NCBI RefSeq assembly: GCF_902459775.1
Contig: NZ_CABPSQ010000003.1
Span: 550,075-614,074, forward strand
Source: Pandoraea captiosa
GTDB taxonomy: Bacteria; Pseudomonadota; Gammaproteobacteria; Burkholderiales; Burkholderiaceae
Length of the DNA stretch: 64,000 bases
Reading direction: 5' to 3'
The stretch's first letter is position 1. Every line of letters starts with the position of its first letter. The position numbers and the translations under genes are program-made. This document shows, one piece after another, positions 23,284-32,278 of this stretch. The notes under the pieces were generated by a model. It made no database searches and was not told the DNA's origin. It saw nothing but the letters and a program-made list of their open reading frames with translations.

Positions 23284-24267
23284 TCAGTCGAGCCAGCCGC
23301 GATGGCGGAAATACAAGAACGGCGCGATCGCCGAGAGGATCATCAGACCAATCGCAAAGGGGTACCCCGCCTCCCAGCGCAGCTCCGGCATCATCTGGAA
23401 GTTCATGCCGTAGATACTGGCGATGAGCGTCGGCGGCAAAAACGCGACTGCCGCCACCGAGAAAATCTTGATGATCTTGTTCTGGTTGATGTTGATGAAG
23501 CCGATGGTGGCGTCCATCAGGAAGTTGATCTTGTCGAACAGATACGCCGTGTGGTTATCGAGCGACTCGATGTCACGCATGATCTGTTTGCCTTCCTGAT
23601 ACTGCTCATCCTTGAGCATGCGGGCGCGCATCAGGAATGAGACCGCACGTCGCGTATCCATGACGTTGCGCCGGATACGACCGTTCAAGTCTTCCTGGGC
23701 GGCAATGCTCTCAAGCGCCTTGGCAGCGTCGGCGTCGGTGAGGTTCTTGCCGAGCACGCGCTTGCTCACCTCTTCGAGCGCGGCATACACGCCTTCGAGC
23801 GAGTCGGCCGAGTACTCGGCGTCCGTCGAATAGAGATCGAGCAGCACATCCATCGCGTCACGCACCGAGCCGGGACGAATCCGCGCGCGCATGCGCACCA
23901 GACGGAACACCGGCAAATCTTCGTCGTGCACCGAAATCAGCAGATCCTTGACCACGACGAAAGCCACCGGCACGTTGCGCGACTGTTCTTCGTCGTCAAG
24001 CAGGAAATCGGTACGGATATGCAATACGCCGTCATCGTCCTCGTAATAACGCGCGGATGCTTCGATGTCGGTCACTTCGTCCCGTGACGGCAGTTTCACC
24101 TTGTAGGCGTCTTCGACCCAGCGGCGCTCCTCTTCGGATTCGCTGTGCAGGTCGACCCAGACCGGCGTAACGCTGGCCAGATCACTGGGATGGTCGCAAG
24201 TCACCTGTTGCAGGCGGCCGTGGTGGATGACGAAAGCGTTGATCAAACGAAGTTCTCCCTGCTTCAA
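23284..24267 (-). CDS. corA: magnesium/cobalt transporter CorA
   Basis: Pentameric inner-membrane divalent-cation channel. 327 residues: a large cytoplasmic N-domain (to about residue 265), then two C-terminal transmembrane helices. The YGMNF signature (IYGMNFQMMPELRW) follows TM1 and FAIGLMILSAIAPFLYF is TM2. The helical region LMRARMLKDEQYQEGKQIM fits the stalk. Single gene on minus, with its own 5' region shared divergently with the MscS gene. Confidence 0.95.
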   Translation of the reverse strand: MKQGELRLINAFVIHHGRLQQVTCDHPSDLASVTPVWVDLHSESEEERRWVEDAYKVKLPSRDEVTDIEASARYYEDDDGVLHIRTDFLLDDEEQSRNVPVAFVVVKDLLISVHDEDLPVFRLVRMRARIRPGSVRDAMDVLLDLYSTDAEYSADSLEGVYAALEEVSKRVLGKNLTDADAAKALESIAAQEDLNGRIRRNVMDTRRAVSFLMRARMLKDEQYQEGKQIMRDIESLDNHTAYLFDKINFLMDATIGFININQNKIIKIFSVAAVAFLPPTLIASIYGMNFQMMPELRWEAGYPFAIGLMILSAIAPFLYFRHRGWLD

Positions 24268-24563
24268 GGCGACGCCAAGTGTAGCAGCCGCGCCACAGTC
24301 ACGCCAATGGCGGCACGCTGCGGCACAGCGACGGCATGCCGCCCATTGTCGGTCGCCACCGGAATCGTTCGTAGGAATGGTCCTAAATTGAGTGAATTCG
24401 GAGGTTTCGGCAAGCCACCGTCGCGGGGACGTCGAACCAATCTACGCACTTTGCGTCAACCTTGATATCGACCATAGGGATCGACATCCTCTCCGGCATC
24501 CTGCAAGGCACGCACGCCATGCCAACGACGCCAATCACTGCAATCCACAGGGAGACATGATCC

Positions 24564-25439
24564 ATGACGGAAGTCACCACCCCGCTCACGTCCTTCGACG
24601 CCGTGATGGGTTTCCTCGCGGCCAACGCCGTTCACTACGGCCTGACATTCGTGCAGGCCGTACTGATTCTGCTGCTCGGCTTCTGGATCGCGAAACGCCT
24701 GTCCCGCCTGATTCACAAGACGCTTAGCCGCTCGCAGCATTTCGACGCCACGCTCAAGCCGCTCATCGAGTCGGTCGTCTTGTGGTCGGTACGCATCATC
24801 ACGATCATCGCGGTACTGGCGCAATTCGGCGTGCAGACCGCCAGCATCATCGCGGTACTGGGCGCCGCCGGTCTCGCCATCGGCCTCGCTTTGCAAGGCA
24901 CGTTGCAGAACATAGCCGCCGGCACCATGCTGCTGGTGTTGCGCCCGTTCCGTAATGGCGACTATGTGACCGCAGGCTCGGCAGTCGCCGGCACGGTAGA
25001 GGAAATCGGCCTCTTCACCACCACACTCACGAATGCCGACGGCATTTATGTCTGCGTGCCCAACAACCAGATCTGGGGTCAGCCGATCACGAACTACAGC
25101 CGTAACGCGACGCGTCGCATGGAAGTCACCGTGGGCATCGCGCTCGACGACGATCTCGATGCCGCCATGCAGGCATTGCGCCAACATGTGACCGACGACG
25201 AACGCGTTCTCGACACCCCCGCCCCGGAAATCATGGTCAAGCAAGTCAGCGACAGCGCCGTGATCCTGAACGTGCGCGTCTGGTCGTTGCTGGGCAACTA
25301 CTGGGGTCTGTACTGGGACCTGCAACGTAGCGTGAAGGAAACCGTGGAGGGTGTCGGTTGCTCACTGCCCTACCCGACGCGCACGGTGGTGCAGGTGCCG
25401 CCGCAGGTCATCCCCGACTCGGCGCAACCGCGCCACTGA
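24564..25439 (+). CDS. MscS-family small-conductance mechanosensitive channel
   Basis: 291 residues, inner membrane. Three N-terminal transmembrane helices; the pore-lining third helix has the Gly/Ala pattern IIAVLGAAGLAIGLALQGTL followed by QNIAAG (about residues 95-120). A beta-domain (RPFRNGDYVTAGSAVAGTVE) and an alpha/beta C-terminal domain follow. Releases solutes during osmotic downshift by family knowledge. GGGAGAC precedes the ATG by 8 bp. Confidence 0.93.
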   Translation: MTEVTTPLTSFDAVMGFLAANAVHYGLTFVQAVLILLLGFWIAKRLSRLIHKTLSRSQHFDATLKPLIESVVLWSVRIITIIAVLAQFGVQTASIIAVLGAAGLAIGLALQGTLQNIAAGTMLLVLRPFRNGDYVTAGSAVAGTVEEIGLFTTTLTNADGIYVCVPNNQIWGQPITNYSRNATRRMEVTVGIALDDDLDAAMQALRQHVTDDERVLDTPAPEIMVKQVSDSAVILNVRVWSLLGNYWGLYWDLQRSVKETVEGVGCSLPYPTRTVVQVPPQVIPDSAQPRH

Positions 25440-25476
25440 TCGCCATTGATCGCCGGTATTCTGCCAATCGAGACGA

Positions 25477-26226
25477 CTACTGCGGCAACTCCGCCGCGCC
25501 CATACGTCGCGCAATCACGCCTGCGCGTTGCGCGAGATACGGCGAATTGCGGTGTGAGTCGAAATAGCGCGGGCGCGGCAACATGACCGCGAGCCGCGCG
25601 GCCTGCCAGGGCGAGAGCTTTGACGCCGGAATGCCATAGTAGTAACGTGCGGCCGCCTCTGCGCCGAACACGCCCTCGCCCCACTCCACCGAGTTGAGGT
25701 AGATCTCGAAGATGCGCTGCTTGTCCATCCAGAATTCGAGCATCCACGTGATCGTGAACTCCTCGGCCTTGCGCAGATAGCTCTTCTCGCTGGACAGAAA
25801 GAGGTTCTTCGCGAGTTGCTGCGAGATGGTCGATCCGCCTGCGACGATACGTCCCTTCTTCTGATTTTTTTCCCACGCACCGAGCATCGCGTCGATCTCG
25901 TAACCATCGTGGTTCACGAAATTCGCGTCTTCACTCGCAATGATCGCGCGCTTCAGATTGCGCGAGATCTGGTCGTACGGCACCCACTGATGCTTGAGGG
26001 TCGCTTTCGGGTCGGTCTCGTGCAGGCGCGCTTCGGCCGCACGCATGAACGCCGTCGATTGCGGATCGAAGCGCACCCACCAGCCGATTTGCAGGAAGTA
26101 ATAGAGCTGTGTCGCGAGTACCCCGGCGATCAACAAGGTGACGAAGTAACCTGCCCATTGCCAGGGTCCCCACGTACGCTTGCGCGCCGCGCGGGAGGAA
26201 CGGGAAGTGCGTCGCTGGGCAGCCAT
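25477..26226 (-). CDS. mtgA: monofunctional biosynthetic peptidoglycan transglycosylase
   Basis: GT51 glycosyltransferase polymerising lipid II. 249 residues with a basic cytoplasmic N-terminus, a single transmembrane anchor ([20 protein letters not shown], about residues 30-50), then [12 protein letters not shown] with the catalytic Glu. Next come [20 protein letters not shown] and [20 protein letters not shown], and [15 protein letters not shown]. It is 9 bp downstream of aroE, in operon. Confidence 0.95.
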   Translation of the reverse strand: MAAQRRTSRSSRAARKRTWGPWQWAGYFVTLLIAGVLATQLYYFLQIGWWVRFDPQSTAFMRAAEARLHETDPKATLKHQWVPYDQISRNLKRAIIASEDANFVNHDGYEIDAMLGAWEKNQKKGRIVAGGSTISQQLAKNLFLSSEKSYLRKAEEFTITWMLEFWMDKQRIFEIYLNSVEWGEGVFGAEAAARYYYGIPASKLSPWQAARLAVMLPRPRYFDSHRNSPYLAQRAGVIARRMGAAELPQ

Positions 26227-26235
26227 CGCCGACGT

Positions 26236-27108
26236 TCAGCCTTTGGCGTTCAGGCGCGCGCGCAGCGCGGCGCGCACGGTGTCGGTCGACGGACGCACGC
26301 CCCGCCACACGGCGAACGCCTCCGCAGCCTGCTCGACGAGCATGCCCAGACCATCTGCCGTGCGGGCAGCGCCAGCTGACAGCGCGTGCGACATGAAGAC
26401 GGTCGGCTGTGCGCCGTACATCATGTCGTATGCGAGCGACCCGGCAGCATACGTGCCCGCCGGCAACGGCGGGACTTCGCCCTGGAGGCTCCCGGCCGTG
26501 GCATTGATCACGACGTCGAATCCCTGCGGCACCGAGGTCCACCCGCCGCCGGCGAGCGCCACATGGTGACGGCTGGCTGCGTCGGCAAATCGCGCGACGA
26601 GTTCGTCTGCACGCGCCGCCGTCCGGTTGGCGACGAAGAGCGAGGCGGGCTTCGCCTCGATCAGCGGCAGCATGGCGCCGCGCGAGGCGCCACCGGCGCC
26701 GAGCAGCAAAACGCGGCGACCTGCGATCGATACCCCGAGCGGTCCTTCGATATCGCGTACCAGCCCGACACCATCGGTGTTGTCGCCGGTAATGCCGCGC
26801 GCATCGAACACCAGCGTGTTGACGGCGCCCGCCGCCTGGGCTCGCTCGGTCAGCCGATCGGCCAGTGCATGCGCTTCCAGTTTGAAAGGGACAGTGACGT
26901 TGGCGCCGCGCGCCCCTTGCTCGATGAAGACGCGCACCGTAGCGGCGAACGCATCGAGCGGTGCAAGCAGACGTTCATAGGTCAGGCGCTGTCCGGTCTC
27001 GCGCGCAAACGCCGCATGAATGAACGGCGACTGGCTATGTTCGACAGGATGACCGATCACAGCGTAACGATCGGTGGGCGATTCCCCGGCAGGCGTTTGG
27101 TTTGTCAT
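26236..27108 (-). CDS. aroE: shikimate dehydrogenase
   Basis: NADPH-dependent reduction of 3-dehydroshikimate in aromatic amino acid synthesis. 290 residues with DRYAVIGHPVEHSQSPFIHA (residues 13-32), GANVTVPFKLEAHALAD carrying the catalytic Lys (near residue 80), DNTDGVGLVRDIE, and nucleotide motif LLLGAGGASRGAMLPL. Followed closely by mtgA. A GC-rich hairpin separates it from lpxO. Confidence 0.95.
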   Translation of the reverse strand: MTNQTPAGESPTDRYAVIGHPVEHSQSPFIHAAFARETGQRLTYERLLAPLDAFAATVRVFIEQGARGANVTVPFKLEAHALADRLTERAQAAGAVNTLVFDARGITGDNTDGVGLVRDIEGPLGVSIAGRRVLLLGAGGASRGAMLPLIEAKPASLFVANRTAARADELVARFADAASRHHVALAGGGWTSVPQGFDVVINATAGSLQGEVPPLPAGTYAAGSLAYDMMYGAQPTVFMSHALSAGAARTADGLGMLVEQAAEAFAVWRGVRPSTDTVRAALRARLNAKG

Positions 27109-27121
27109 CTTTTTTCAAAGA

Positions 27122-27153
27122 CGCGGCGCCTGGCATTACGCTCAGGCGCCGCG
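27122..27153 (-). terminator. hairpin between lpxO and aroE
   Basis: Long perfect stem cgcggcgcctg / caggcgccgcg with a 10-nt loop. On minus it is followed by TCTTTG and then A-rich sequence, so termination of lpxO transcription is plausible but the T-run is weak. Confidence 0.5.
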
Positions 27154-27208
27154 ATGTCATGCAGCAAATAGGGTCGCGGGTCAGTGGCGACGATCTAGCG
27201 GGCGATGA

Positions 27209-28105
27209 TCACAAGAGGATCCAAAGCAGGATACCGCCGAACAACGCCCATTTCACCGCATAGTACACGTAGCGGTTCCACGCCTTGAGGCGTTTGCCGA
27301 CGAGGCGGATCGAGTAAATGTACTTGAACGCCCGGTTCAGCCCGCCGGTGCGGTCCCCCGCCTCGTTCGGCGACGCCGCCGCCCCCACCAGATGGCGGCC
27401 GAACCAGTGGTTCACGCACTGAGCCCAGCGATACTTCATCGGACGCTCAACGTCACAGAACAGGATGATACGGTTGCGGCCGCTCTGGTTCTCGGCGTAG
27501 TGAATGTAGGTTTCGTCGAACACCACGCCTTCGCCGTCGCGCCAACTGTATCGCTGCCCGTCCACGTCGAGATAGCACCGGTCATCGTTCGGCGTGACCA
27601 GTCCGAGGTGATAACGCAGCGATCCCGCATACGGATCGCGATGACGCACCAGCCGACTGCCATGCGGCAATTCGGCGAACATGGCGGCCTTGACCGTCGG
27701 TATCTTGCGCACGAGTTCCGTCGTTACCGGACACAGATCGCTCGCTGACGGGTGCGCATCGTCATACCACTTCAGGTAGAAGCGCTTCCAGCCACTCTTG
27801 AAAAACGAATTGAAACCGACATCGTTGTACTGATCGGACGCTTTGATGCGGCGGGTGTCGAGCAGCGACATCGCTTCGGCACGGATCGCTTCCCAGTTCT
27901 GGCGCAACGGTTCGAGCTCGGGGAAGTGATCGGTCTTGAGATAGGGCGTCGTCGGCACGCGAGAAAACGCGTACATGAACACGTTCAGCGGCGACAGAAA
28001 CGTCGAATGGTCCGAGAGCTGGCGGAAGAATTTATGGCGAACCTTACCGCGGAAATGCACGTATACAGCACAAGCAGCAATGATCGCCAGAACAATCCAT
28101 TTCAT
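27209..28105 (-). CDS. lpxO: LpxO-like lipid A hydroxylase (aspartyl/asparaginyl beta-hydroxylase family)
   Basis: Fe(II)/2-oxoglutarate dioxygenase of 298 residues expected to 2-hydroxylate a lipid A acyl chain at the inner membrane. It has an N-terminal anchor (MKWIVLAIIAACAVYVHF) and a C-terminal hydrophobic segment (VKWALFGGILLWILL). The iron/cosubstrate region reads SRLVRHRDPYAGSLRYHLGL (about residues 155-175) and GEGVVFDETYIHYAENQSGR (about residues 198-217), giving the His-x-Asp and distal His ligands. The ATG at 28105 is chosen over 28138. It sits between tonB-like and aroE. Confidence 0.85.
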   Translation of the reverse strand: MKWIVLAIIAACAVYVHFRGKVRHKFFRQLSDHSTFLSPLNVFMYAFSRVPTTPYLKTDHFPELEPLRQNWEAIRAEAMSLLDTRRIKASDQYNDVGFNSFFKSGWKRFYLKWYDDAHPSASDLCPVTTELVRKIPTVKAAMFAELPHGSRLVRHRDPYAGSLRYHLGLVTPNDDRCYLDVDGQRYSWRDGEGVVFDETYIHYAENQSGRNRIILFCDVERPMKYRWAQCVNHWFGRHLVGAAASPNEAGDRTGGLNRAFKYIYSIRLVGKRLKAWNRYVYYAVKWALFGGILLWILL

Positions 28106-28294
28106 GGCGGACTTTCCAAATCGAGGCAAACCTCGCAATTATAAAAACGTTTGGAAAGTTTTTCCGTGCACGATCCCTGCGTATGGACACACTGTGCCGA
28201 TGTGCGAGAGGCGCTTCCATGCTTCCACGCCATGCTCGGCCATCAGACGCCCCTCTGACGACCGATTTGCGGCGGGCAAGCGAACGGGAGCGGT

Positions 28295-29254
28295 CTACTG
28301 AACGTTGCCGCTTGCGGGAGCGCCGAGCGTTTGTGCCTGCACGCCCTGCCGCGAGAAGGTCATACGCGTGACGATCTCCAAAATGTCGTATCGCTGCTTC
28401 ATTTCCGGCGAGAAATCGCCGAACGGCGCACTGGCCTGCACGATGGCGACGGCGCGCCGATCCAGATCGCGATTGCCCGAGCTACGTGTCACCTCGACAC
28501 CTGCGACGTTCCATCCGTCTTTGTGATACCCGAGACCACCGCGCTGATTCACATTGAGCGTGACGATCAGTTCACCGTAGAGACGCTCATTGCCAATCTG
28601 TGGAAAGTGTTCTGTGCCGTAACGCTCCACCCGGTGGCGGAGTGCGTCGAAATAGCGTGCGTACGCGACTTCACGCGTGTTTGCCGTCACCTGACCGCGT
28701 TTGGGACGCGTCTGATACGCACGCAACTGCTTGTCGATTTCGGCCTGCAAACGTGCGATCTGTTGGTCGACGGTCTGGTCGTCCAGACCCTGGCCTCGCT
28801 GCGGCGAGTCCGTGCGGTGACGCTGCGCCTCCGGCGAGGCGGCGTACTGGCTGCGAAGCTGCGAGAGCAGCTTCTCCTGCATGGCTTCCAGATCGCTCAC
28901 ATTGCGCTGAATCTGCGCGACCGGCGCTCCATCACGCTCCACCGCACGCGACGGCAACGGCGAGGTCGCACGTTCGCCGTCGTGTTCGCCGCCACCCACG
29001 AGATTGGCTTGCGCCAGCGCGGTGGCCTTCTCCGGTGCGGCGGCCGACTTGGCGTTCACGAGCACCACTTCGAGCGGGGTATCCGCGCTGTGCAATCGGA
29101 AGCTGTCCGGTGCTACGAAGTGCACGGCCAGCGCGAGCAGATGCACCGCGGCCGAGAAGAGCAGGCCGGTGGCAAGCGGATGGGCGCGCATGAGGGACCA
29201 GCCGCGGCGACGCGCCGCGACCGGATTACCGGAAGGCAGTGCGGGTTTCAGCAC
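28295..29254 (-). CDS. TonB-family energy transducer protein
   Basis: 319 residues: a short basic N-terminus, one transmembrane helix (ATGLLFSAAVHLLALAVHFV, about residues 28-47) and a long periplasmic linker with Gln/Arg-rich coiled segment. The C-terminal TonB-like domain includes RYFDALRHRVERYGTEHFPQ, LYGELIVTLNVNQRGGL and VVQ/IVQASAPFGDFSPEMK-type sequence. No exbBD is adjacent. Its start overlaps the end of the upstream RNase gene by 7 bp, so translational coupling is likely. Which receptor it serves is unknown. Confidence 0.82.
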   Translation of the reverse strand: MLKPALPSGNPVAARRRGWSLMRAHPLATGLLFSAAVHLLALAVHFVAPDSFRLHSADTPLEVVLVNAKSAAAPEKATALAQANLVGGGEHDGERATSPLPSRAVERDGAPVAQIQRNVSDLEAMQEKLLSQLRSQYAASPEAQRHRTDSPQRGQGLDDQTVDQQIARLQAEIDKQLRAYQTRPKRGQVTANTREVAYARYFDALRHRVERYGTEHFPQIGNERLYGELIVTLNVNQRGGLGYHKDGWNVAGVEVTRSSGNRDLDRRAVAIVQASAPFGDFSPEMKQRYDILEIVTRMTFSRQGVQAQTLGAPASGNVQ

Positions 29255-31506
29255 GCGGGACTGGCCGACGCGTCGAGGGCGCCCGCGGCCATCAGCGCCG
29301 CCGAGCGTGGCGATGCCTCGTGCGAGATGCCGCCGGTCAACGCCTGTGCCGAAGCGTGGGCATCGGTGGTGTCGTCGACTCGCGCCATCGCCGAATCGTC
29401 ACCGGCGTCGGCATTGCCCTGCGCGCGGGCGTTGCCACGCGCCTCGTTCGTGTCCGTGCCATCATCGGTATCGTCAGCGTCATCGGAACTATCGATACCC
29501 TCAGTACCCTCCGGCGCATCAGCGCCGTCAGTACGCTCGCCGCCCTCGCCACCGTCACCCGCACCGCCATCGCCGCCATCGCCGTCATCGTCGTCATCCG
29601 CGAGCGCGCTCTGGCTCGCGCCGAGCACCTGCGCGACACGCACCGAGATACTGAGCGTGACGACATCGAACGACAGTACGTCGAGCATGATCTGCGTGCC
29701 CCGGGCATGCAGACCGAGCCCGGGCACGATCAACGTAAGCGGAATGTCGTTCAGACGAACGGTGTCGCCCTTGAGCACGCTCGCCTGCACCTGCGACTTG
29801 TTTTCCTGAATCAGCCAGCGCATGCACCAGTACCGCTCCATGCGGCTCTGATGCTCGCCATACGCCGCGTATGCAGCTTCGAAGCTCGACACGGTGGCAT
29901 ACAGGTCGGCATCCTTCGGCTTGAAGGGCGCTGCGAGCTTGGCGGTCACACCGTGGCGCACACAGGCGATCAATTGCCACTGATTCACCAGATCGACATA
30001 GCGACGCAGCGGTGAGGTGCTCCATGCATATTGCTCGACACCCAGCCCTTCGTGCGGTGCGGGCGATGTCTGCATGCGCGTGCGGTTCACGCCATAGGCC
30101 CGCTGTGCACGGTAAATGCCCGGCACGCCGCATTCGGCCAGCAGACGCCCCCAGCGACTGTTCGCAAGGATCGCCATTTCAGCAACGATCAGATCGAGCG
30201 GCGCGCCACGCAGACGCTGCCTGATCGTGATGTGCTCGCCGTCGACGTAGAAATTGAAGTCGGTCTTGTTCTGCACTTCCGGGCGCAGGCCATAGCCCAC
30301 GCGCGCGGCCTGACGCTTGTCATACAGCGACTGCGCGAACGGCCACAGCAAACGCAGCGCTTCCTTGTGCGGATAGTCGCCGGTGCCGTCGGCCAGCGTT
30401 TGCGCCGTAATGACCGAATCGAGCTCGTCGTGACGCAGGTTCGCGGCGATGGGCACGCGTTCGGCGCGCGTCTCGGTCGTCACGATGTCATACGTATCGG
30501 CCTTCACGACGACGTATAGCGACAGCGCAGGACGTGCACCGCCCTCGGCGAGCGTATAGGCCTCGACCACCGAATCGGGCAGCATCGTGATCTTTTCGCC
30601 CGGCGCGTAGACCGTGGACATGCGCGCGCGCGCAATCTCGTCGATGGCGTCGCCCCGCGTGATGCCCAACGCCGGCGCCGCGATGTGGATCCCTACGCGC
30701 AGCAGTCCATCGGGCAATACCTGCACCGAGAGCGCATCGTCGATTTCCGTTGTCGTCGAATCGTCGATGGAGAACGCCTGCACGTCGGCAATCGGCAGAT
30801 CGTCGCCCGGCAGCGGGATCGGTCCCACGTCGGGGAAGCCGGTGCCACGCGGAAAGTGTTCGTAGAGAAACGCTGCTTCGTGATAGGCACGCGGCGACGC
30901 GATGCCGCCGCAAGCCAGCATCACCTCGGCATGCGTCTTGCCCATGGCAATGCCGGCCGCCTCGAGGGCCTTCCATTCGATGGTGTTCTTGTCGGGACGG
31001 AACAACAGTTGCAGTTCCTTGCCCTTGAGCGCGTCCGGCAGCGTACCCGCGATCATCTGCTCGACGTACGATGCCTGCAACTCGGCTTGTTGCTGCTTGC
31101 GCGCGAGGCCCGCAAGCGCGGCTTCGAGCTGCTCCTGACCGGCGCGCTGGTACTGTCCCCGGCCCTTGCGACGGAAATAGATCGGCGAGGCCTGCAAGGC
31201 CAGCGCCAGACCCGCCTGCTGTGCGACGCTCGCCCCTTCGCCGAAGTATTCGGCGGCGAGCACCGGAAACGCAAACTCATCGGCCGGCGCGCATTCCCAC
31301 AGGAAACTCATGTCGATGTCCTGTGCGGCAGCCTGCGCCTGCGCGATCAACTCGGCGGGGGTGGGCGACTCGAAACGCAACAGGACATCACGTCCCTTGA
31401 TCTTGCTGCGACGCCCGCCAGGCAATTCCACCTGATACGACTCGCCCTGCTGCGACAACACCGTGCCAGCCTTGAAGCCGCCGGATTCCTCAAAAAAAAT
31501 GTTCAT
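29248..31506 (-). CDS. RNase II/R-family (RNB-domain) exoribonuclease with acidic tail
   Basis: 752 residues, cytoplasmic 3'-5' exoribonuclease by family. The RNB catalytic domain includes VQAFSIDDSTTTEIDDALSV (near residue 245-265) with the Asp cluster that binds magnesium, then RVGIHIAAPAL and PGEKITMLPDSVVEAYTLAE. STSPLRRYVDLVNQWQL lies near residue 495. There is no strong cold-shock/S1 set like E. coli RNase R. From about residue 637 a 116-residue Asp/Gly/Ala low-complexity tail follows, with runs of Asp. It overlaps the start of the tonB-like gene by 7 bp. Confidence 0.88.
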   Translation of the reverse strand: MNIFFEESGGFKAGTVLSQQGESYQVELPGGRRSKIKGRDVLLRFESPTPAELIAQAQAAAQDIDMSFLWECAPADEFAFPVLAAEYFGEGASVAQQAGLALALQASPIYFRRKGRGQYQRAGQEQLEAALAGLARKQQQAELQASYVEQMIAGTLPDALKGKELQLLFRPDKNTIEWKALEAAGIAMGKTHAEVMLACGGIASPRAYHEAAFLYEHFPRGTGFPDVGPIPLPGDDLPIADVQAFSIDDSTTTEIDDALSVQVLPDGLLRVGIHIAAPALGITRGDAIDEIARARMSTVYAPGEKITMLPDSVVEAYTLAEGGARPALSLYVVVKADTYDIVTTETRAERVPIAANLRHDELDSVITAQTLADGTGDYPHKEALRLLWPFAQSLYDKRQAARVGYGLRPEVQNKTDFNFYVDGEHITIRQRLRGAPLDLIVAEMAILANSRWGRLLAECGVPGIYRAQRAYGVNRTRMQTSPAPHEGLGVEQYAWSTSPLRRYVDLVNQWQLIACVRHGVTAKLAAPFKPKDADLYATVSSFEAAYAAYGEHQSRMERYWCMRWLIQENKSQVQASVLKGDTVRLNDIPLTLIVPGLGLHARGTQIMLDVLSFDVVTLSISVRVAQVLGASQSALADDDDDGDGGDGGAGDGGEGGERTDGADAPEGTEGIDSSDDADDTDDGTDTNEARGNARAQGNADAGDDSAMARVDDTTDAHASAQALTGGISHEASPRSAALMAAGALDASASPAC

Positions 31507-31583
31507 GAAACAGCCATCGATCGCAATAGGCGATATTGTAGCCCGCCAATGTACGGCGGTTTAGGGCAGAACGGGCAAACGTG

Positions 31584-32195
31584 TCAGTCGCCCGCGCAAG
31601 GGCTTGCTGTGTCTGGCGCCGCAGGAATGTCGACGCCAGCAAAGCGCAGCACGTCGTCCATATAGTTCTCGAAATCGGAAATCCCGTGGTCACTGCCCTC
31701 GATCAGCGTAAGCTTCGCGCCCGGAAACTTCGCGACCATGTCACGGTAGTCCAGCGTCTGGTCGCCCGTAGCCGCCACAAGGTAGTAGCGTTCGGGGCGC
31801 GTGATCCGTGCCACGTCGATCATGCGTAGTTCGTCCAGATGACGGGGTTCGACGACGATCGTTCCGCCACCGTGCCACAGCGGTTGTTCGCCGAGCCACT
31901 TCCCCAGATCGTCGTACGGGTGCGTGGCGGGATTGAGCAGCACGGCACGGCAACGCAGTTTTTCCGCCAGATACGTGGCGTAGTACCCGCCCAGCGAGCT
32001 GCCCACGATGGTCAGCTCGTCGGCGCTCACGCCGGCCAGCAAGCGCTGCGCATCGACGACCGCAGCCAGCGGCGACGGCGGCAGCTGCGGGCACGCCCAA
32101 TGCTGGCCGAGGCCCAACCGATGCATGCGTGCGGCCATCAGTTGCGCCTTGAACGAACGCGGCGACGAACGAAAGCCGTGCAAATAGAGAATCAT
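31584..32195 (-). CDS. YqiA/YcfP-like alpha/beta-hydrolase esterase
   Basis: 203 residues starting MILYLHGFRSSPRSFKAQLM. The nucleophile elbow is GSSLGGYYATYLAEKL with Ser near residue 67. LLNPATHPYD follows, and the C-terminal EGSDHGISDFENYMDDVLRF supplies the likely His. Small esterase of unknown physiological substrate. It lies between mpl and the RNase gene on the same strand. Confidence 0.85.
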   Translation of the reverse strand: MILYLHGFRSSPRSFKAQLMAARMHRLGLGQHWACPQLPPSPLAAVVDAQRLLAGVSADELTIVGSSLGGYYATYLAEKLRCRAVLLNPATHPYDDLGKWLGEQPLWHGGGTIVVEPRHLDELRMIDVARITRPERYYLVAATGDQTLDYRDMVAKFPGAKLTLIEGSDHGISDFENYMDDVLRFAGVDIPAAPDTASPCAGD

Positions 32196-32278
32196 GTCAG
32201 TCCCGAGAGAACCCAGTCAGTATGCGCATTCGCGCCGACTCCGGGCAACGTTGCCCGAAGTTGCCCGCGATTGCGTGC

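Noticed and set aside
28331-29809. 492-codon plus frame opposite the TonB-like and RNase genes
   Set aside because: Shadow spanning two real genes; the low-complexity Ser/Pro end is the antisense of the acidic tail.
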